Positions 25,305 through 33,961 are shown, counted from the stretch's first letter. The stretch is 64,000 nt of DNA from CAVQEK01 sp964596645 (GCA_964596645.1 CAZQVB010000010.1:1-64000); one strand, 5' to 3'. Numbers and translations: made by a program. Notes: generated from the letters alone by a model not told the origin.

Positions 25305-26363
25305 TTAAAGAAATATTTGATAAGCCTCGAGCTGCCGCCTGATCCATTGATCGAAGCTCTGATGCCCAAACGGAATAAACTGCTGCGCAATAGGAAGGTA
25401 AAAGATAGGAATGCCGGCCAGTATTTTTTTAGCGGAAGGCAAAGCCGTGAGCCGCATGGCATCTTTTTCTGTAGTGAGTATACAACCGGCCCCACTCGCC
25501 CGGTACCCTGCCAGTATCTTCACGCGCAGTTCCCGCTCCGTGAAAAAATGGTGATCGGGAAAGTGGGCCACACCGCTCAGGTCATAATGCGCCCGCACAT
25601 AATTTTCCAACGGCCGTGGCCTTGCAATGCCGGTAAACAAATATATCGATGGTGAAAAAAGCAGCCCGTGCCCGTACAGCGGTACAGGGGCCTTGTAAGC
25701 GATGCGGCTGAAAAACACCGGAGTGCCGGTGCGTACATATTGGGCAACGTGTTGATGCATACGCTGCATTTCCTCGCTATCAAGTTGGGATGGACATTTG
25801 GTCACCACTACGGCATCGGCGCGGCGGGCATGTTTTCTGGCTTCGCGCAAGCGGCCCGCAGGCATCAGCATATCGTTGTAAAACGGTCGCTGATGCTCGG
25901 TGAGCAAAAGCTGAATGCCCGGCTGCAGCGCACGGTGCTGAAGGGCATCGTCGAGTACGATCAACTCCGGGTGGCTTTCGGCCAGCAGAGCACGAATGGC
26001 CGCTACGCGATCTTCCCCCACAGACACCGTCACCCGGTCGCCATATTTATGAAAGTATTGATAGGGCTCATCGCCCACACTGGCGGCATTATCACTTTTC
26101 TGTACAATGCGAAAGCCCTCTGTTTTTCTTCCATACCCACGGCTCAGCGTAGCCAGGCGCAGGTTTTTTCCCAATAGCTCAATCAGATATTCCACCATGG
26201 GCGTTTTGCCGGTGCCGCCCACCGCAAGGTTGCCTACAGACAGAGTGGGTGTCTCAAACGAAGTACTTTTGAGATGGCCTCGATCGTAGCCCCAGTTGCG
26301 CACGTCAGTCACCAAGCGGTACAAAGCACTAAGGGGAAGCAGAAGGTGTGAAGCGCGGGCCAT
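25305..26363 (-). CDS. lpxK: Tetraacyldisaccharide 4'-kinase
   Basis: 352 residues, normal length. An N-terminal membrane segment is followed by the Walker A-like 'SVGNLAVGGTGKTPMVEYL' (about residues 40-58), 'LSRGYGRKTEGF', 'VGDEPYQYF' and 'VLDDALQHR', all diagnostic for LpxK. It phosphorylates the 4' position of the lipid A precursor at the inner membrane. It is divergent from the Nif3 gene with a 54-nt gap and leads into the porin gene. Confidence 0.95.
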   Translation of the reverse strand: MARASHLLLPLSALYRLVTDVRNWGYDRGHLKSTSFETPTLSVGNLAVGGTGKTPMVEYLIELLGKNLRLATLSRGYGRKTEGFRIVQKSDNAASVGDEPYQYFHKYGDRVTVSVGEDRVAAIRALLAESHPELIVLDDALQHRALQPGIQLLLTEHQRPFYNDMLMPAGRLREARKHARRADAVVVTKCPSQLDSEEMQRMHQHVAQYVRTGTPVFFSRIAYKAPVPLYGHGLLFSPSIYLFTGIARPRPLENYVRAHYDLSGVAHFPDHHFFTERELRVKILAGYRASGAGCILTTEKDAMRLTALPSAKKILAGIPIFYLPIAQQFIPFGHQSFDQWIRRQLEAYQIFL

Positions 26364-26417
26364 CTATATGATTTGGGCACAAAAGTCTTAATTTTGACCG
26401 GGCCAATCGCTATAGAA

Positions 26418-27515
26418 ATGACGAAAATTAAGGCAGTGCTGGAAGTTTTGGAGCAGTGGGCGCCACCGGCTTTGCAGGAGCATTACGACAACTGCGGATT
26501 GCTTACCGGCAATGCCGATGCCGACATTACCGGGATACTGGTGACGCTCGACGTCACCGAGGCTGTGATGGAGGAAGCACTGCGCAATCAGTGCAATTTG
26601 GTGGTGGCGCACCACCCGGTCATTTTTCAAGGCCTTAAAAAATTGACAGGCGCTACCCATGTAGAGCGCATAGTGATGGCGGCCATAAAAAACGATATTG
26701 CTATATATGCGATTCATACCAACCTGGACAATGTGCGCAGCGGTGTGAACCAAAAAATAGCCCAGCTGCTGGGATTGGAGCAAACCCGTATTCTTCAGCC
26801 CAAGGCAGGCAATCTGTTGAAGCTCGTCACTTTTGTGCCTCAGGAAAACACCCAAACCGTGCTCAATGCCATGCACGGCGCCGGCGCCGGCAAATTGGGC
26901 GACTACCGGCATTGCAGTTTTCGTACGGCAGGCACCGGCGCCTTTATGCCCAACGACCAGGCAAATCCGCACCTGGGTCAGGCCAATACCTTAGAGCAAG
27001 TGCAAGAAAACAGGGTAGAAGTGATTTTGCCTGTCCATCTGCAGCGCCGGGTGGTCAAGGCGCTTTTGGAGGCGCATCCCTACGAAGAGGTGGCTTACGA
27101 TATTTTTTTGTTGCAGAATGACAATCAGGAAACCGGCAGTGGCATCATCGGCACATTGCCCCAGGTGCAGAAGGCCGGCGATTTTGTCGCTTTTCTAAAG
27201 AAGCGCCTGCAATTGACCACCTTGCGACATACGGCGCTTTGCAGGGCCGAGATAAAAACGGTAGCGCTCTGTGGTGGCTCGGGGAGCTTCCTGCTTGCGG
27301 CTGCCATACGACAGGGTGCCGATGTATTCGTTTCGGCGGATTTTAAGTATCACGAGTTCTTTCAGGCCGAAGGAAAAATCATAGTGGCAGATGTGGGACA
27401 TTATGAGAGCGAGCAGTTTACAAAAGATTTGATATATGACGCTTTAAGCCAAAATTTTACTAATATTGCACTCCATTTGTCAAAAGTGGTTACAAACCCG
27501 ATATTTTACGCTTAG
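26418..27515 (+). CDS. Nif3-like dinuclear metal-centre protein
   Basis: 365 residues from the ATG at 26418 (MTKIKAVLEVLEQWAP); the frame upstream lies in the lpxK promoter region. Nif3/YbgI motifs are 'NCGLLTGN', the metal-binding 'VVAHHPVIFQGLKKL', 'AIHTNLDNV', and C-terminal 'DVFVSADFKYHEFF' and 'DVGHYESEQF'. It has the long form with a central PII-like insert (about residues 130-235). Members are GTP cyclohydrolase I type 2-related hydrolases of unclear role. It is followed after 3 nt by a coiled-coil zinc-ribbon protein, a conserved pairing in Bacteroidota. Confidence 0.92.
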   Translation: MTKIKAVLEVLEQWAPPALQEHYDNCGLLTGNADADITGILVTLDVTEAVMEEALRNQCNLVVAHHPVIFQGLKKLTGATHVERIVMAAIKNDIAIYAIHTNLDNVRSGVNQKIAQLLGLEQTRILQPKAGNLLKLVTFVPQENTQTVLNAMHGAGAGKLGDYRHCSFRTAGTGAFMPNDQANPHLGQANTLEQVQENRVEVILPVHLQRRVVKALLEAHPYEEVAYDIFLLQNDNQETGSGIIGTLPQVQKAGDFVAFLKKRLQLTTLRHTALCRAEIKTVALCGGSGSFLLAAAIRQGADVFVSADFKYHEFFQAEGKIIVADVGHYESEQFTKDLIYDALSQNFTNIALHLSKVVTNPIFYA

Positions 27516-27518
27516 TTG

Positions 27519-28283
27519 ATGGAAAACACAGTTGCACAGAAGTTAGACTCCCTCATAAAACTACAGGATATAGACTCCGAACTAGACGAACTCAAGAAGC
27601 TTCGTGGAGCATTGCCGGAAGAAGTAGGAGACCTGGAAGATGAAATCATTGGCTATCAAACCCGGATAGACAAATACAAAAGCGATATTGAAGATCAGGA
27701 GATAGAGATCAGTAACAACAAGACCTCTATCGTAGATGCACAGAAGCTCATTAAGAAGTACGAAGAGCAGCAAATGAATGTGCGCAATAATCGTGAGTAC
27801 GACGCCATCTCCAAAGAGGTAGAATTGCAAACGCTGGAGATCCAGATTTGTGAAAAGCGCATCAACGAAGCCCGCGCAAGGATAGAAGCCAAGCAAGCTG
27901 AAATAGATCAAACGCAATTGCTGCTCGATGAGCGCAACAAAGATCTGGAAAGCAAGAAGAAAGAGCTCGACGTGATCATCAAAGAAAGTGAAGGCGAAGA
28001 GAAAAAATTGATGGAAGGCCGCGACAAGGCAACAAAGAAAATAGAAGACCGACTGCTGAAATCATACAACAAAATCCGCGACAACGCCAACAACGGCCTT
28101 GCGGTAGTGTCTGTGATGCGCAATGCCTGTGGTGGCTGCTTCAATATAGTGCCCCCGCAGCGACAAGCAGAGATTCGCGAACGAAAGAAGATCATCGTTT
28201 GCGAGCACTGCGGCCGTATTTTCGCCGATGTGGAAGACGTAGTGCAGGAAGAGGAAAAGAAGGTGAAAAGATCGAGAAAGTAG
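27519..28283 (+). CDS. Coiled-coil C4 zinc-ribbon protein (CT398-like)
   Basis: 254 residues. Residues 1-185 are a long antiparallel coiled coil rich in Glu, Lys and Asp ('DSELDELKKLRGALPEEVGDLEDE', with the hinge near 'NVRNNREYDAIS'). Residues 195-240 are a zinc ribbon with two CxxC pairs ('ACGGCFNIVPPQ' and 'VCEHCGRIF'). This architecture matches a family structurally characterised from Chlamydia (CT398), implicated in contacts with transcription or secretion machinery. It starts 3 nt after the Nif3 stop and ends at a strong terminator at 28318-28344. Confidence 0.88.
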   Translation: MENTVAQKLDSLIKLQDIDSELDELKKLRGALPEEVGDLEDEIIGYQTRIDKYKSDIEDQEIEISNNKTSIVDAQKLIKKYEEQQMNVRNNREYDAISKEVELQTLEIQICEKRINEARARIEAKQAEIDQTQLLLDERNKDLESKKKELDVIIKESEGEEKKLMEGRDKATKKIEDRLLKSYNKIRDNANNGLAVVSVMRNACGGCFNIVPPQRQAEIRERKKIIVCEHCGRIFADVEDVVQEEEKKVKRSRK

Positions 28284-28317
28284 ATCCTTCATTGTCTGCT
28301 ATTAAAAATATAATTGG

Positions 28318-28344
28318 GGTGAATCGTTTGATTCACCTTTTTTT
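28318..28344 (+). terminator. Intrinsic terminator overlapping the start of the next gene
   Basis: A perfect 8-bp stem GGTGAATC (28318-28325) / GATTCACC (28330-28337) with a GTTT loop is followed by seven T. It ends the Nif3/zinc-ribbon transcript. The GTG start and first codons of the downstream TPR gene lie inside the hairpin. Confidence 0.85.
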
Positions 28345-29785
28345 GTGCCTGGCCATTGCTCTGGCCCCTCGGTGCAGCCTGGGGCAAACAAGTACTGAGG
28401 CCACTGCTGTAGTGGAGGCGGCATACCGCCAGGTGCTGGCGCTGCAAATCGACTCGGCGCGTGCGCAGTTGAAGGCGGTACCGACGGGCATCCACATCGA
28501 TCCGATGTTCATCTACACCAGCAACCTGGCCGACGTGCTCGACCTGATGCTGCTGACCGATGCGCAGATGTATGCAACGATAAAGTACAGGGAAAAAGAA
28601 TATCTCAGCGCCATAGCACAACTGAAAGACGATGACCCCTGGAAACTGCACCTGCAGGGCGAAGTGTTGATGTACTGGTCTTTGGTACGCTTCAAGTACC
28701 ACGAATATTTTTCAGCCTTTTGGACTCTGCGCCAGGCCTCGGCAAAGTTGACCCGAAACCAAAAACAATTCCCCGATTTCCTGCCCACACAGAAGTCGGT
28801 AGGCACGATGCAAGTGCTCCTCGGCACTGTACCGCAGCAGTATCATTGGCTGCTGACCATGGCAGGCATGGAAGGTGACGCCCGGGCGGGCTACACTTTG
28901 CTACGGCTAAGCGATTTACCGAATAATCCCCTGCGTATGGAAAGTGCCCTTCTGGCTGCGGTGGTCGACGCCTACCTGTTCCAGCGCATGGAAGAGGCCG
29001 AGGCGCAACTGAGCGTGCTGCATGCGCAAACACCCAACAGCCTGCTGTTGAGCTATGTATATGCGAGTGTGCTGATGAAAAATCACAGCGGTGCAAAAGC
29101 TTTGGCACTACTGGAGCATGCTCTGGCGCAGGAACATTCTGCCAGATTCGCTCCATTGCTGTATCTGTGCGCCGAAGCCAAACTACAAGCCGGCGCATAC
29201 CGCCAGGCGAATGCGTTGTACACACGCTTTCTGCAGGTACACCCCGATGGGAATTTGAAGGCAGATGTACACTACAAGATGGCGGTGTGCCACCAGCAAC
29301 TGGGTGAAGCGGCCATGGCGTCGCAGAGGCTAAGGGAAGTTTTATCTTTTGATCATACAGATGCTGAAGCCGATCAGTATGCACAGGCCGTAGCAGCATC
29401 GGGTATGTTGCCAGCAGCTGCGCTCAGCAGAGCGCGCTATGCCACAGATGGAGGCTATCAAGCACAGGCTGCCCGCGCACTCGAATCCATATCGCCGGAT
29501 GCGTTGGCTCATAGAGCAGATACGGTCGAATATTGGTATCGAAAAGCGCGCCTGCACCACCAGGTAGGCGATATGCCGCAGGCCATCCGCACGTACGAAA
29601 AGGTCATTGCGCTACAAGGCACAGCGCCATGGTATTTTGCACCAGGTGCCCATCTATATCTGGGTTATATCGTTCGGGATAAGGATAAGGCAAGGATGCA
29701 CCTGAAAGCAGTAGCCGATTATGCGAATCATCCCTATCAGCAAAGTCTGCGGCGCAAGGCCAGGTTGGCGCTAGAGGTGCTTTAG
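28319..29785 (+). CDS. Secreted TPR-repeat protein
   Basis: 488 residues from the GTG at 28319, giving the signal peptide MNRLIHLFLCLAIALAPRCSLGQ; no better start exists downstream before the mature part. The mature protein is alpha-helical with tetratricopeptide-type units ('LYLCAEAKLQAGAYRQANALYTRFLQ', 'VHYKMAVCHQQLGEAAMASQRLREVL', 'YWYRKARLHHQVGDMPQAIRTYEKVI'). It is probably periplasmic and a scaffold for protein contacts. The unusual point is that the start codon sits in a canonical terminator hairpin. It is followed 56 nt later by a rhomboid protease. Function unknown. Confidence 0.75.
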   Translation: MNRLIHLFLCLAIALAPRCSLGQTSTEATAVVEAAYRQVLALQIDSARAQLKAVPTGIHIDPMFIYTSNLADVLDLMLLTDAQMYATIKYREKEYLSAIAQLKDDDPWKLHLQGEVLMYWSLVRFKYHEYFSAFWTLRQASAKLTRNQKQFPDFLPTQKSVGTMQVLLGTVPQQYHWLLTMAGMEGDARAGYTLLRLSDLPNNPLRMESALLAAVVDAYLFQRMEEAEAQLSVLHAQTPNSLLLSYVYASVLMKNHSGAKALALLEHALAQEHSARFAPLLYLCAEAKLQAGAYRQANALYTRFLQVHPDGNLKADVHYKMAVCHQQLGEAAMASQRLREVLSFDHTDAEADQYAQAVAASGMLPAAALSRARYATDGGYQAQAARALESISPDALAHRADTVEYWYRKARLHHQVGDMPQAIRTYEKVIALQGTAPWYFAPGAHLYLGYIVRDKDKARMHLKAVADYANHPYQQSLRRKARLALEVL

Positions 29786-29841
29786 AGCGGTTTATCACCT
29801 GGCCGATCAACTTCAGGTACTTTTATATAGTTAAATCTACC

Positions 29842-30525
29842 ATGACAGAACCATCTGACGACCGGCTTGTACTCAGGCGCAGCGCCATAGTGGCACTGGC
29901 AGCTGCGGGTGTGCTCTGGCTCATCAAGTTGGTAGAGGTGGCTCTGGGCGCGGATTTTGCACAGTATGGCCTGCTGCCCCGCACACTGCGGGGCAGCATC
30001 GGTATACTCACATCGCCGCTCATACATGGCGACTGGATGCACCTGTTTTCCAACACGGTGCCTATACTGATGCTCGTGTTCCTGATGGTGTATTTTTATC
30101 ATCGCATTGCCTTGGAGGTATTGCTGTGGATGTATCTGGCCACCGGGCTGTGGTTGTGGATATTTGCGCGCGATGCCTACCACATTGGCGCCAGCGGATT
30201 GGTGTACGCATTAGCTGCGTTTCTGTTTTTCAGCGGCATCCTTCGCCGTGATGTTCGGCTGATGGCGGTATCTGGCATTGTACTTTTCCTATATGGCGGT
30301 ATGATCTACGGCGTTTTTCCTGAAGTGGTGGAACGCAATGTTTCCTGGGAAGCGCATTTGCTGGGGGCTATATCAGGCGTGTTGCTGGCTATTTATTTCA
30401 GAAAATTTGGACGCGCTACAGATGACACCACAGCAGAGCATCAAGCACGAGACGGTGCTACATCAACAACCTACGATGGTAGCCCCAACACCATCTTCAA
30501 CTATACCTACAGAAAGGAAAAGTAG
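29842..30525 (+). CDS. Rhomboid-family intramembrane serine protease
   Basis: 227 residues, six hydrophobic helices. The catalytic serine is in 'HIGASGLVYALAAF' (about residue 118), the catalytic histidine in 'SWEAHLLGAISG' (about residue 172), and 'HGDWMHLFSNTVP' provides the family HxxxHxxxN-like oxyanion region. It cleaves helices of membrane proteins within the bilayer. The C-terminal 35 residues are polar and non-conserved. The TAG stop is embedded in the GTAG that precedes a REP-like palindrome (30527-30544). Confidence 0.9.
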   Translation: MTEPSDDRLVLRRSAIVALAAAGVLWLIKLVEVALGADFAQYGLLPRTLRGSIGILTSPLIHGDWMHLFSNTVPILMLVFLMVYFYHRIALEVLLWMYLATGLWLWIFARDAYHIGASGLVYALAAFLFFSGILRRDVRLMAVSGIVLFLYGGMIYGVFPEVVERNVSWEAHLLGAISGVLLAIYFRKFGRATDDTTAEHQARDGATSTTYDGSPNTIFNYTYRKEK

Positions 30526-30526
30526 A

Positions 30527-30544
30527 TGCGCAATGTATTGCGCA
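30527..30544. repeat. REP-like palindrome preceded by GTAG
   Basis: TGCGCAATGTATTGCGCA is a near-perfect palindrome (8-nt arms around GT). GTAG at 30522-30525 directly precedes it, as the GTRG mark precedes REP hairpins recognised by RAYT transposases. It lies 45 nt upstream of the RAYT gene. Confidence 0.6.
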
Positions 30545-30589
30545 AATACCCCAAAATTTGATATGTTCATTTATTAAAAATCCGGCCTG

Positions 30590-31192
30590 ATGTCAGACAA
30601 GTTTCGAAATAAATACCGCACAGAATCAACCCGATTAAGACATTGGGATTATGGTCGGAATGCGTCCTATTTTGTGACGATCTGCACGAAGGATCGAGTT
30701 TGTTTTTTTGGTGATGTGGTGGTGGGCAAAGACGCATTACCATGCGTCTCATTATCACCAATTGGGGAAATTGTAAAATACGAATGGTTAAAAACATTTG
30801 AATTGCGACCTGACATGAATTTATCAATGGGCGAGTTTGTGGTAATGCCCGATCATTTTCATGCCATTATTGGAATTGGGGAAAACCAATACAATACGCC
30901 ACGTTGTACGGACGCAATGCATTGCGTCGCAACCACCGACGCCAATGATAATATTAAAAACCAATTTGGCCCCCAAACCAAAAACCTGGCATCCATCATT
31001 CGTGGTTTTAAAATGGGTGTTACAAAAAATGCACGATTGATTGATCCTGAATTTGCCTGGCAATCCCGATATCACGACCATATAATCAGAAATGAAGGAT
31101 CATTTCAAAGGATTTCAGCATACATCATGAATAACCCCCTGAATTGGTCTGCTGACCGATTCTCCCTATATTCAAGAAATGATCTTCAGTGA
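30590..31192 (+). CDS. REP-associated tyrosine transposase (RAYT, Y1/HUH)
   Basis: 200 residues. The HUH metal-binding motif is 'VVMPDHFHAIIGI' (about residues 84-96) and the catalytic tyrosine is in 'RISAYIMNNPLNW' near the C-terminus; 'YRTESTRLRHWDYGRNASYFVTICT' is the typical N-terminus. RAYTs nick single-stranded REP hairpins and are single-copy, vertically kept domesticated relatives of IS200/IS605 transposases. No TnpB and no inverted ends are present. Its coding sequence holds two REP-like palindromes in frame (30730-30749 and 30911-30928), the latter read as 'TDAMHCVATTDAND'. The region is AT-richer than its left neighbours. Confidence 0.88.
   Translation: MSDKFRNKYRTESTRLRHWDYGRNASYFVTICTKDRVCFFGDVVVGKDALPCVSLSPIGEIVKYEWLKTFELRPDMNLSMGEFVVMPDHFHAIIGIGENQYNTPRCTDAMHCVATTDANDNIKNQFGPQTKNLASIIRGFKMGVTKNARLIDPEFAWQSRYHDHIIRNEGSFQRISAYIMNNPLNWSADRFSLYSRNDLQ
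30730..30749. repeat. REP-like palindrome inside RAYT gene
   Basis: AGACGCAT (30730-30737) and ATGCGTCT (30742-30749) form a perfect inverted repeat around TACC within the RAYT reading frame. Confidence 0.6.
30911..30928. repeat. Perfect 18-bp REP-like palindrome inside RAYT gene
   Basis: GACGCAATGCATTGCGTC is fully self-complementary. It shares the GACGCA/TGCGTC arms with the copy at 30730-30749 and the GCAAT/ATTGC core with the copy at 30527-30544. Confidence 0.7.
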
Positions 31193-31280
31193 GAAAAGTG
31201 CTGAGATGATGACTTTTGTGGCAAACTGACAAAAGCCAGGTTGTATGCCATTTTTTCAAACACACTTAAACAGTATTTTA

Positions 31281-32834
31281 ATGAAAATTAAGAATCTATT
31301 ATTCCTCTTTATTATCACATGTTTGTTGGCTTCATGTGATCACAATTCTGCAAGCGAGTCAGGCTATGACGTGGTAATTGTTGCAGGCAGGGTCATTGAT
31401 CCGGAAACCAATCTTGATGCAATAAGGAACGTAGGAATTACAAATGGAAAAATTGTTGCAGTCACAGAAAATAATATAGAAGGAGAAAAGATAATTAATG
31501 CTGAAGGGTTGGTTGTGGCACCGGGCTTCATAGATCTTCACGCACATGGCCAAACGGTCATCGCCGACAGGATGCAGGCATTTGATGGGGTGACTACTTC
31601 TCTTGAGTTGGAATCGGGGATACTTCCTATTGCCGACTGGTATGATATGCAGAGCCAAGCCGGAAGAGTTTTGAACTATGGGGCATCTGCTGCCTGGACA
31701 TTTGCGCGAATCTCAGAATTTGAAAATTTAGAAACAGAAGCTGACCTGCTGTGGTTTCAAAAAGCATTTTCATTTAGCAAGTGGGTAAATGATCCTGCAA
31801 ATCCTGATCAGATAGAAAGGATAATTGCCCAAATAGAGCAAGGAATCAATGAAGGTTCGATCGGTATTGGGATTAACGCCGGATATGCGCCCGGTGGCGG
31901 GTATAAAGAATTGTTGGCTGTGCACGCATTGGCAGCCAAGTATCAGGTGCCAACATTCACGCACATTAGTGGGGATTATCCCAATGACCCAAAAAGCGCA
32001 GCTGAAAATGTAGCACAGATTGTTTCTTATTCGGCAATTACAGGAAGTCAGGATCATATTTGTCATCTAAACAGTAGTAGCTTGCTTGATATTAAAACAA
32101 CTAAAGATATAATTATAGGTGCACAAAAAAGAGGGATTAATGTAACTACCGAAGCCTATACCTATGGAGCGGCGAGCACAACCATTGGGGCCGCATTGTT
32201 CACTGAAGAGGGACGTGAGAAAAAAAATATTGATGCCAGTCAGATAGAGCTAAATGGTAAACCGTTGACAGAGGAAGAATTTCAAAAGATTAGAAAAGAT
32301 GTGCCGGGTTCAGTGATCGTATTTCGATTTTTGGATATGCCCAAAGATGAAGCCATTTTGGATGAGTCAGTATTGTTAGAGGGTGGTATTATTGCCAGTG
32401 ATGCCATGCCCTGGACAGATAAAAACACGGGAGTGCCGGTAGATGAGAATGCTTGGCCAATTTCGCAAGATGCCTTTGCGCATCCTCGAAGTGCGGGAAC
32501 CTTCACTCGTCTATTGGCTCATTGGGTGAGAGAAAGGAATGTGTTATCATTATCAGAAGCGATTGCCAAATCATCATTATATCCCGCAAGGGTTTTAGAA
32601 GGCTCTGTCGAGCAAATGAAGAGCAAAGGACGGATACAAGAAGGTATGGATGCCGATATAATTATCTTCGATCCCAAAACAGTACAGGATAAAGCCACTT
32701 TCACCGAGCCAAATCAAACTTCTGTGGGAATGAAATACGTGATGGTGAATGGAAGATTAGTCATTGAAGATGGATCACTAGACATAAATTCAAGGCCAGG
32801 TAAGGCCATTCGACGACCGGTTGCGCAGCGTTAA
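31281..32834 (+). CDS. Lipoprotein amidohydrolase, D-aminoacylase-like
   Basis: 517 residues from the ATG at 31281 (MKIKNLLFLFIITCLLASC); the lipobox 'LLASC' gives a lipid anchor, probably periplasmic or outer-membrane. The amidohydrolase barrel has the metal motif 'APGFIDLHAHGQ' (about residue 90), 'FTHISGD' (about residue 227), 'DHICHLNSS' and the catalytic 'ASDAMPW' (about residue 375). It resembles N-acyl-D-amino-acid/D-glutamate deacylases, with a role in D-amino-acid or peptidoglycan fragment turnover. Codon use is AT-rich: 32041-32100 has only 20 G/C of 60. With the neighbouring RAYT this suggests recent acquisition, which is inference. Confidence 0.82.
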   Translation: MKIKNLLFLFIITCLLASCDHNSASESGYDVVIVAGRVIDPETNLDAIRNVGITNGKIVAVTENNIEGEKIINAEGLVVAPGFIDLHAHGQTVIADRMQAFDGVTTSLELESGILPIADWYDMQSQAGRVLNYGASAAWTFARISEFENLETEADLLWFQKAFSFSKWVNDPANPDQIERIIAQIEQGINEGSIGIGINAGYAPGGGYKELLAVHALAAKYQVPTFTHISGDYPNDPKSAAENVAQIVSYSAITGSQDHICHLNSSSLLDIKTTKDIIIGAQKRGINVTTEAYTYGAASTTIGAALFTEEGREKKNIDASQIELNGKPLTEEEFQKIRKDVPGSVIVFRFLDMPKDEAILDESVLLEGGIIASDAMPWTDKNTGVPVDENAWPISQDAFAHPRSAGTFTRLLAHWVRERNVLSLSEAIAKSSLYPARVLEGSVEQMKSKGRIQEGMDADIIIFDPKTVQDKATFTEPNQTSVGMKYVMVNGRLVIEDGSLDINSRPGKAIRRPVAQR

Positions 32835-33060
32835 AAACAGGCGATTGAAAACCAAGAGCACTTCCGTGCACCAGGCAGGTCGCTCCGTGTGTCTGACCGC
32901 GCAAGAAGTAGTTGGTTGATTCCGCACAATCAAAAAGTCGCCATCATGCCGTGATGTAAAACCATTTCCTTTTAGCCGGGTCTTGGTATTGTCCGCACTC
33001 GCTCAATGCTAGCGCCCAACGGCCCATTTCGGGCACTATCCCAGCGCGTAAATTAAAATT
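32835..33060. other. Non-coding stretch
   Basis: I see no coding frame or strong structure. The segment sits between an AT-rich amidohydrolase gene and the promoter of the OmpH gene. Confidence 0.4.
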
Positions 33061-33088
33061 TTGCATTATTGATCTTTCCTTATCTTTG
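33061..33088 (+). promoter_or_regulatory. Bacteroidota-type promoter of the OmpH gene
   Basis: TTG at 33061-33063 (in TTTTGC) is separated by 17 nt from TATCTTTG at 33081-33088, a match to the -33 TTTG / -7 TAnnTTTG consensus. The GTG start follows 24 nt later behind an AAGGAAA ribosome-binding site. Confidence 0.7.
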
Positions 33089-33111
33089 CCCGAAATTAAA
33101 AAAAGGAAACA

Positions 33112-33744
33112 GTGAAGAATCTATCATTAGTGCTCAATGTTGTATTGCTTATTGCCGTGGTTGTGTTGTATGTGCTGCATTTTTCCCGAGGTTCAGATAC
33201 TGAGGAAGTGACCAGTGGCGGCGCCATCAACCTGGAAAACCCGAGCATTGCGTACATCAACTCCGACAGTCTGCTGAGCAACTATGCGTATTTCAGTGAT
33301 TTGGAGACCCAATTCAATGAAAAGCGCAATAAGCTCGATGCCGAGTATCGCAATCGCGCAGAAGGTTTGCAACGTGAAATAGCCAACTTTCAGCAAACTG
33401 CAGGAGGGATGACCATCAGCCAGGCCAAAGCCGTAGAGGAAGACCTGCGCCGAAAACAGCAAAATCTCATGATGTATCAGGAGCAGCTAACACAGCAACT
33501 GGTACAGGAAGAAAGTAAAATGAATAGTGAGTTATACACTAAAGTGTCTGATTTCCTGAAGGACTACGGGCAAAACAAGAACCTGCAAATTGTGCTCACA
33601 TACACCAAAGGCAGCGGCGTGTTGTATGCCAACGACAGCCTGAACATCACCGATGATGTGCTGGCCGGTCTGAATGAGGCTTACGACAAAGGTGATACCG
33701 ATCAAGCGAAAAGCAATGCTACCGACACAGCATCTGCCCGGTAA
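33112..33744 (+). CDS. OmpH/Skp-family periplasmic chaperone
   Basis: 210 residues with a GTG start at 33112. An N-terminal hydrophobic segment (about residues 4-24) may be an uncleaved anchor or signal. It is followed by 'IAYINSDSLLSNYAYF', the conserved start of the OmpH fold, and a long charged helical part ('NEKRNKLDAEYRNRAEGLQREI', then 'EEDLRRKQQNLMMYQEQLTQQL'). It ends 'VLTYTKGSGVLYANDSLNITDDVLAGLNEAY', the C-terminal beta segment of the family. Skp-like trimers hold unfolded outer-membrane proteins in the periplasm. The Ser/Thr/Asp-rich tail is not conserved. Confidence 0.88.
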   Translation: MKNLSLVLNVVLLIAVVVLYVLHFSRGSDTEEVTSGGAINLENPSIAYINSDSLLSNYAYFSDLETQFNEKRNKLDAEYRNRAEGLQREIANFQQTAGGMTISQAKAVEEDLRRKQQNLMMYQEQLTQQLVQEESKMNSELYTKVSDFLKDYGQNKNLQIVLTYTKGSGVLYANDSLNITDDVLAGLNEAYDKGDTDQAKSNATDTASAR

Positions 33745-33770
33745 CGGAAAGCCAACCAAAACATTAAAAT

Positions 33771-33796
33771 CCCGGCAGCGATGTGCGGGTTTTTTT
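33771..33796 (+). terminator. Weak intrinsic terminator after the OmpH gene
   Basis: CCCG (33771-33774) and CGGG (33786-33789) form a short stem followed by seven T. The stem is short, so the call is moderate. Confidence 0.5.
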
Positions 33797-33961
33797 GTGC
33801 TCCATAGAGATGTATATATTATAGTATGCTGATTATATAAAGCATGGTTAAGGAATGCAAAAGCAGCAGGCAACAAGGCCAACAGGGCATGGCGGTTGTG
33901 CTTTGATAATGTGATTAAAAATCAATAACCCACAGCACACCCATCTCTGGAAAAAGAATTG

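Noticed and set aside
30590..31192. RAYT considered as an active IS200/IS605 insertion sequence
   Set aside because: No TnpB and no element ends flanking the gene; the REP-like palindromes fit a RAYT better.
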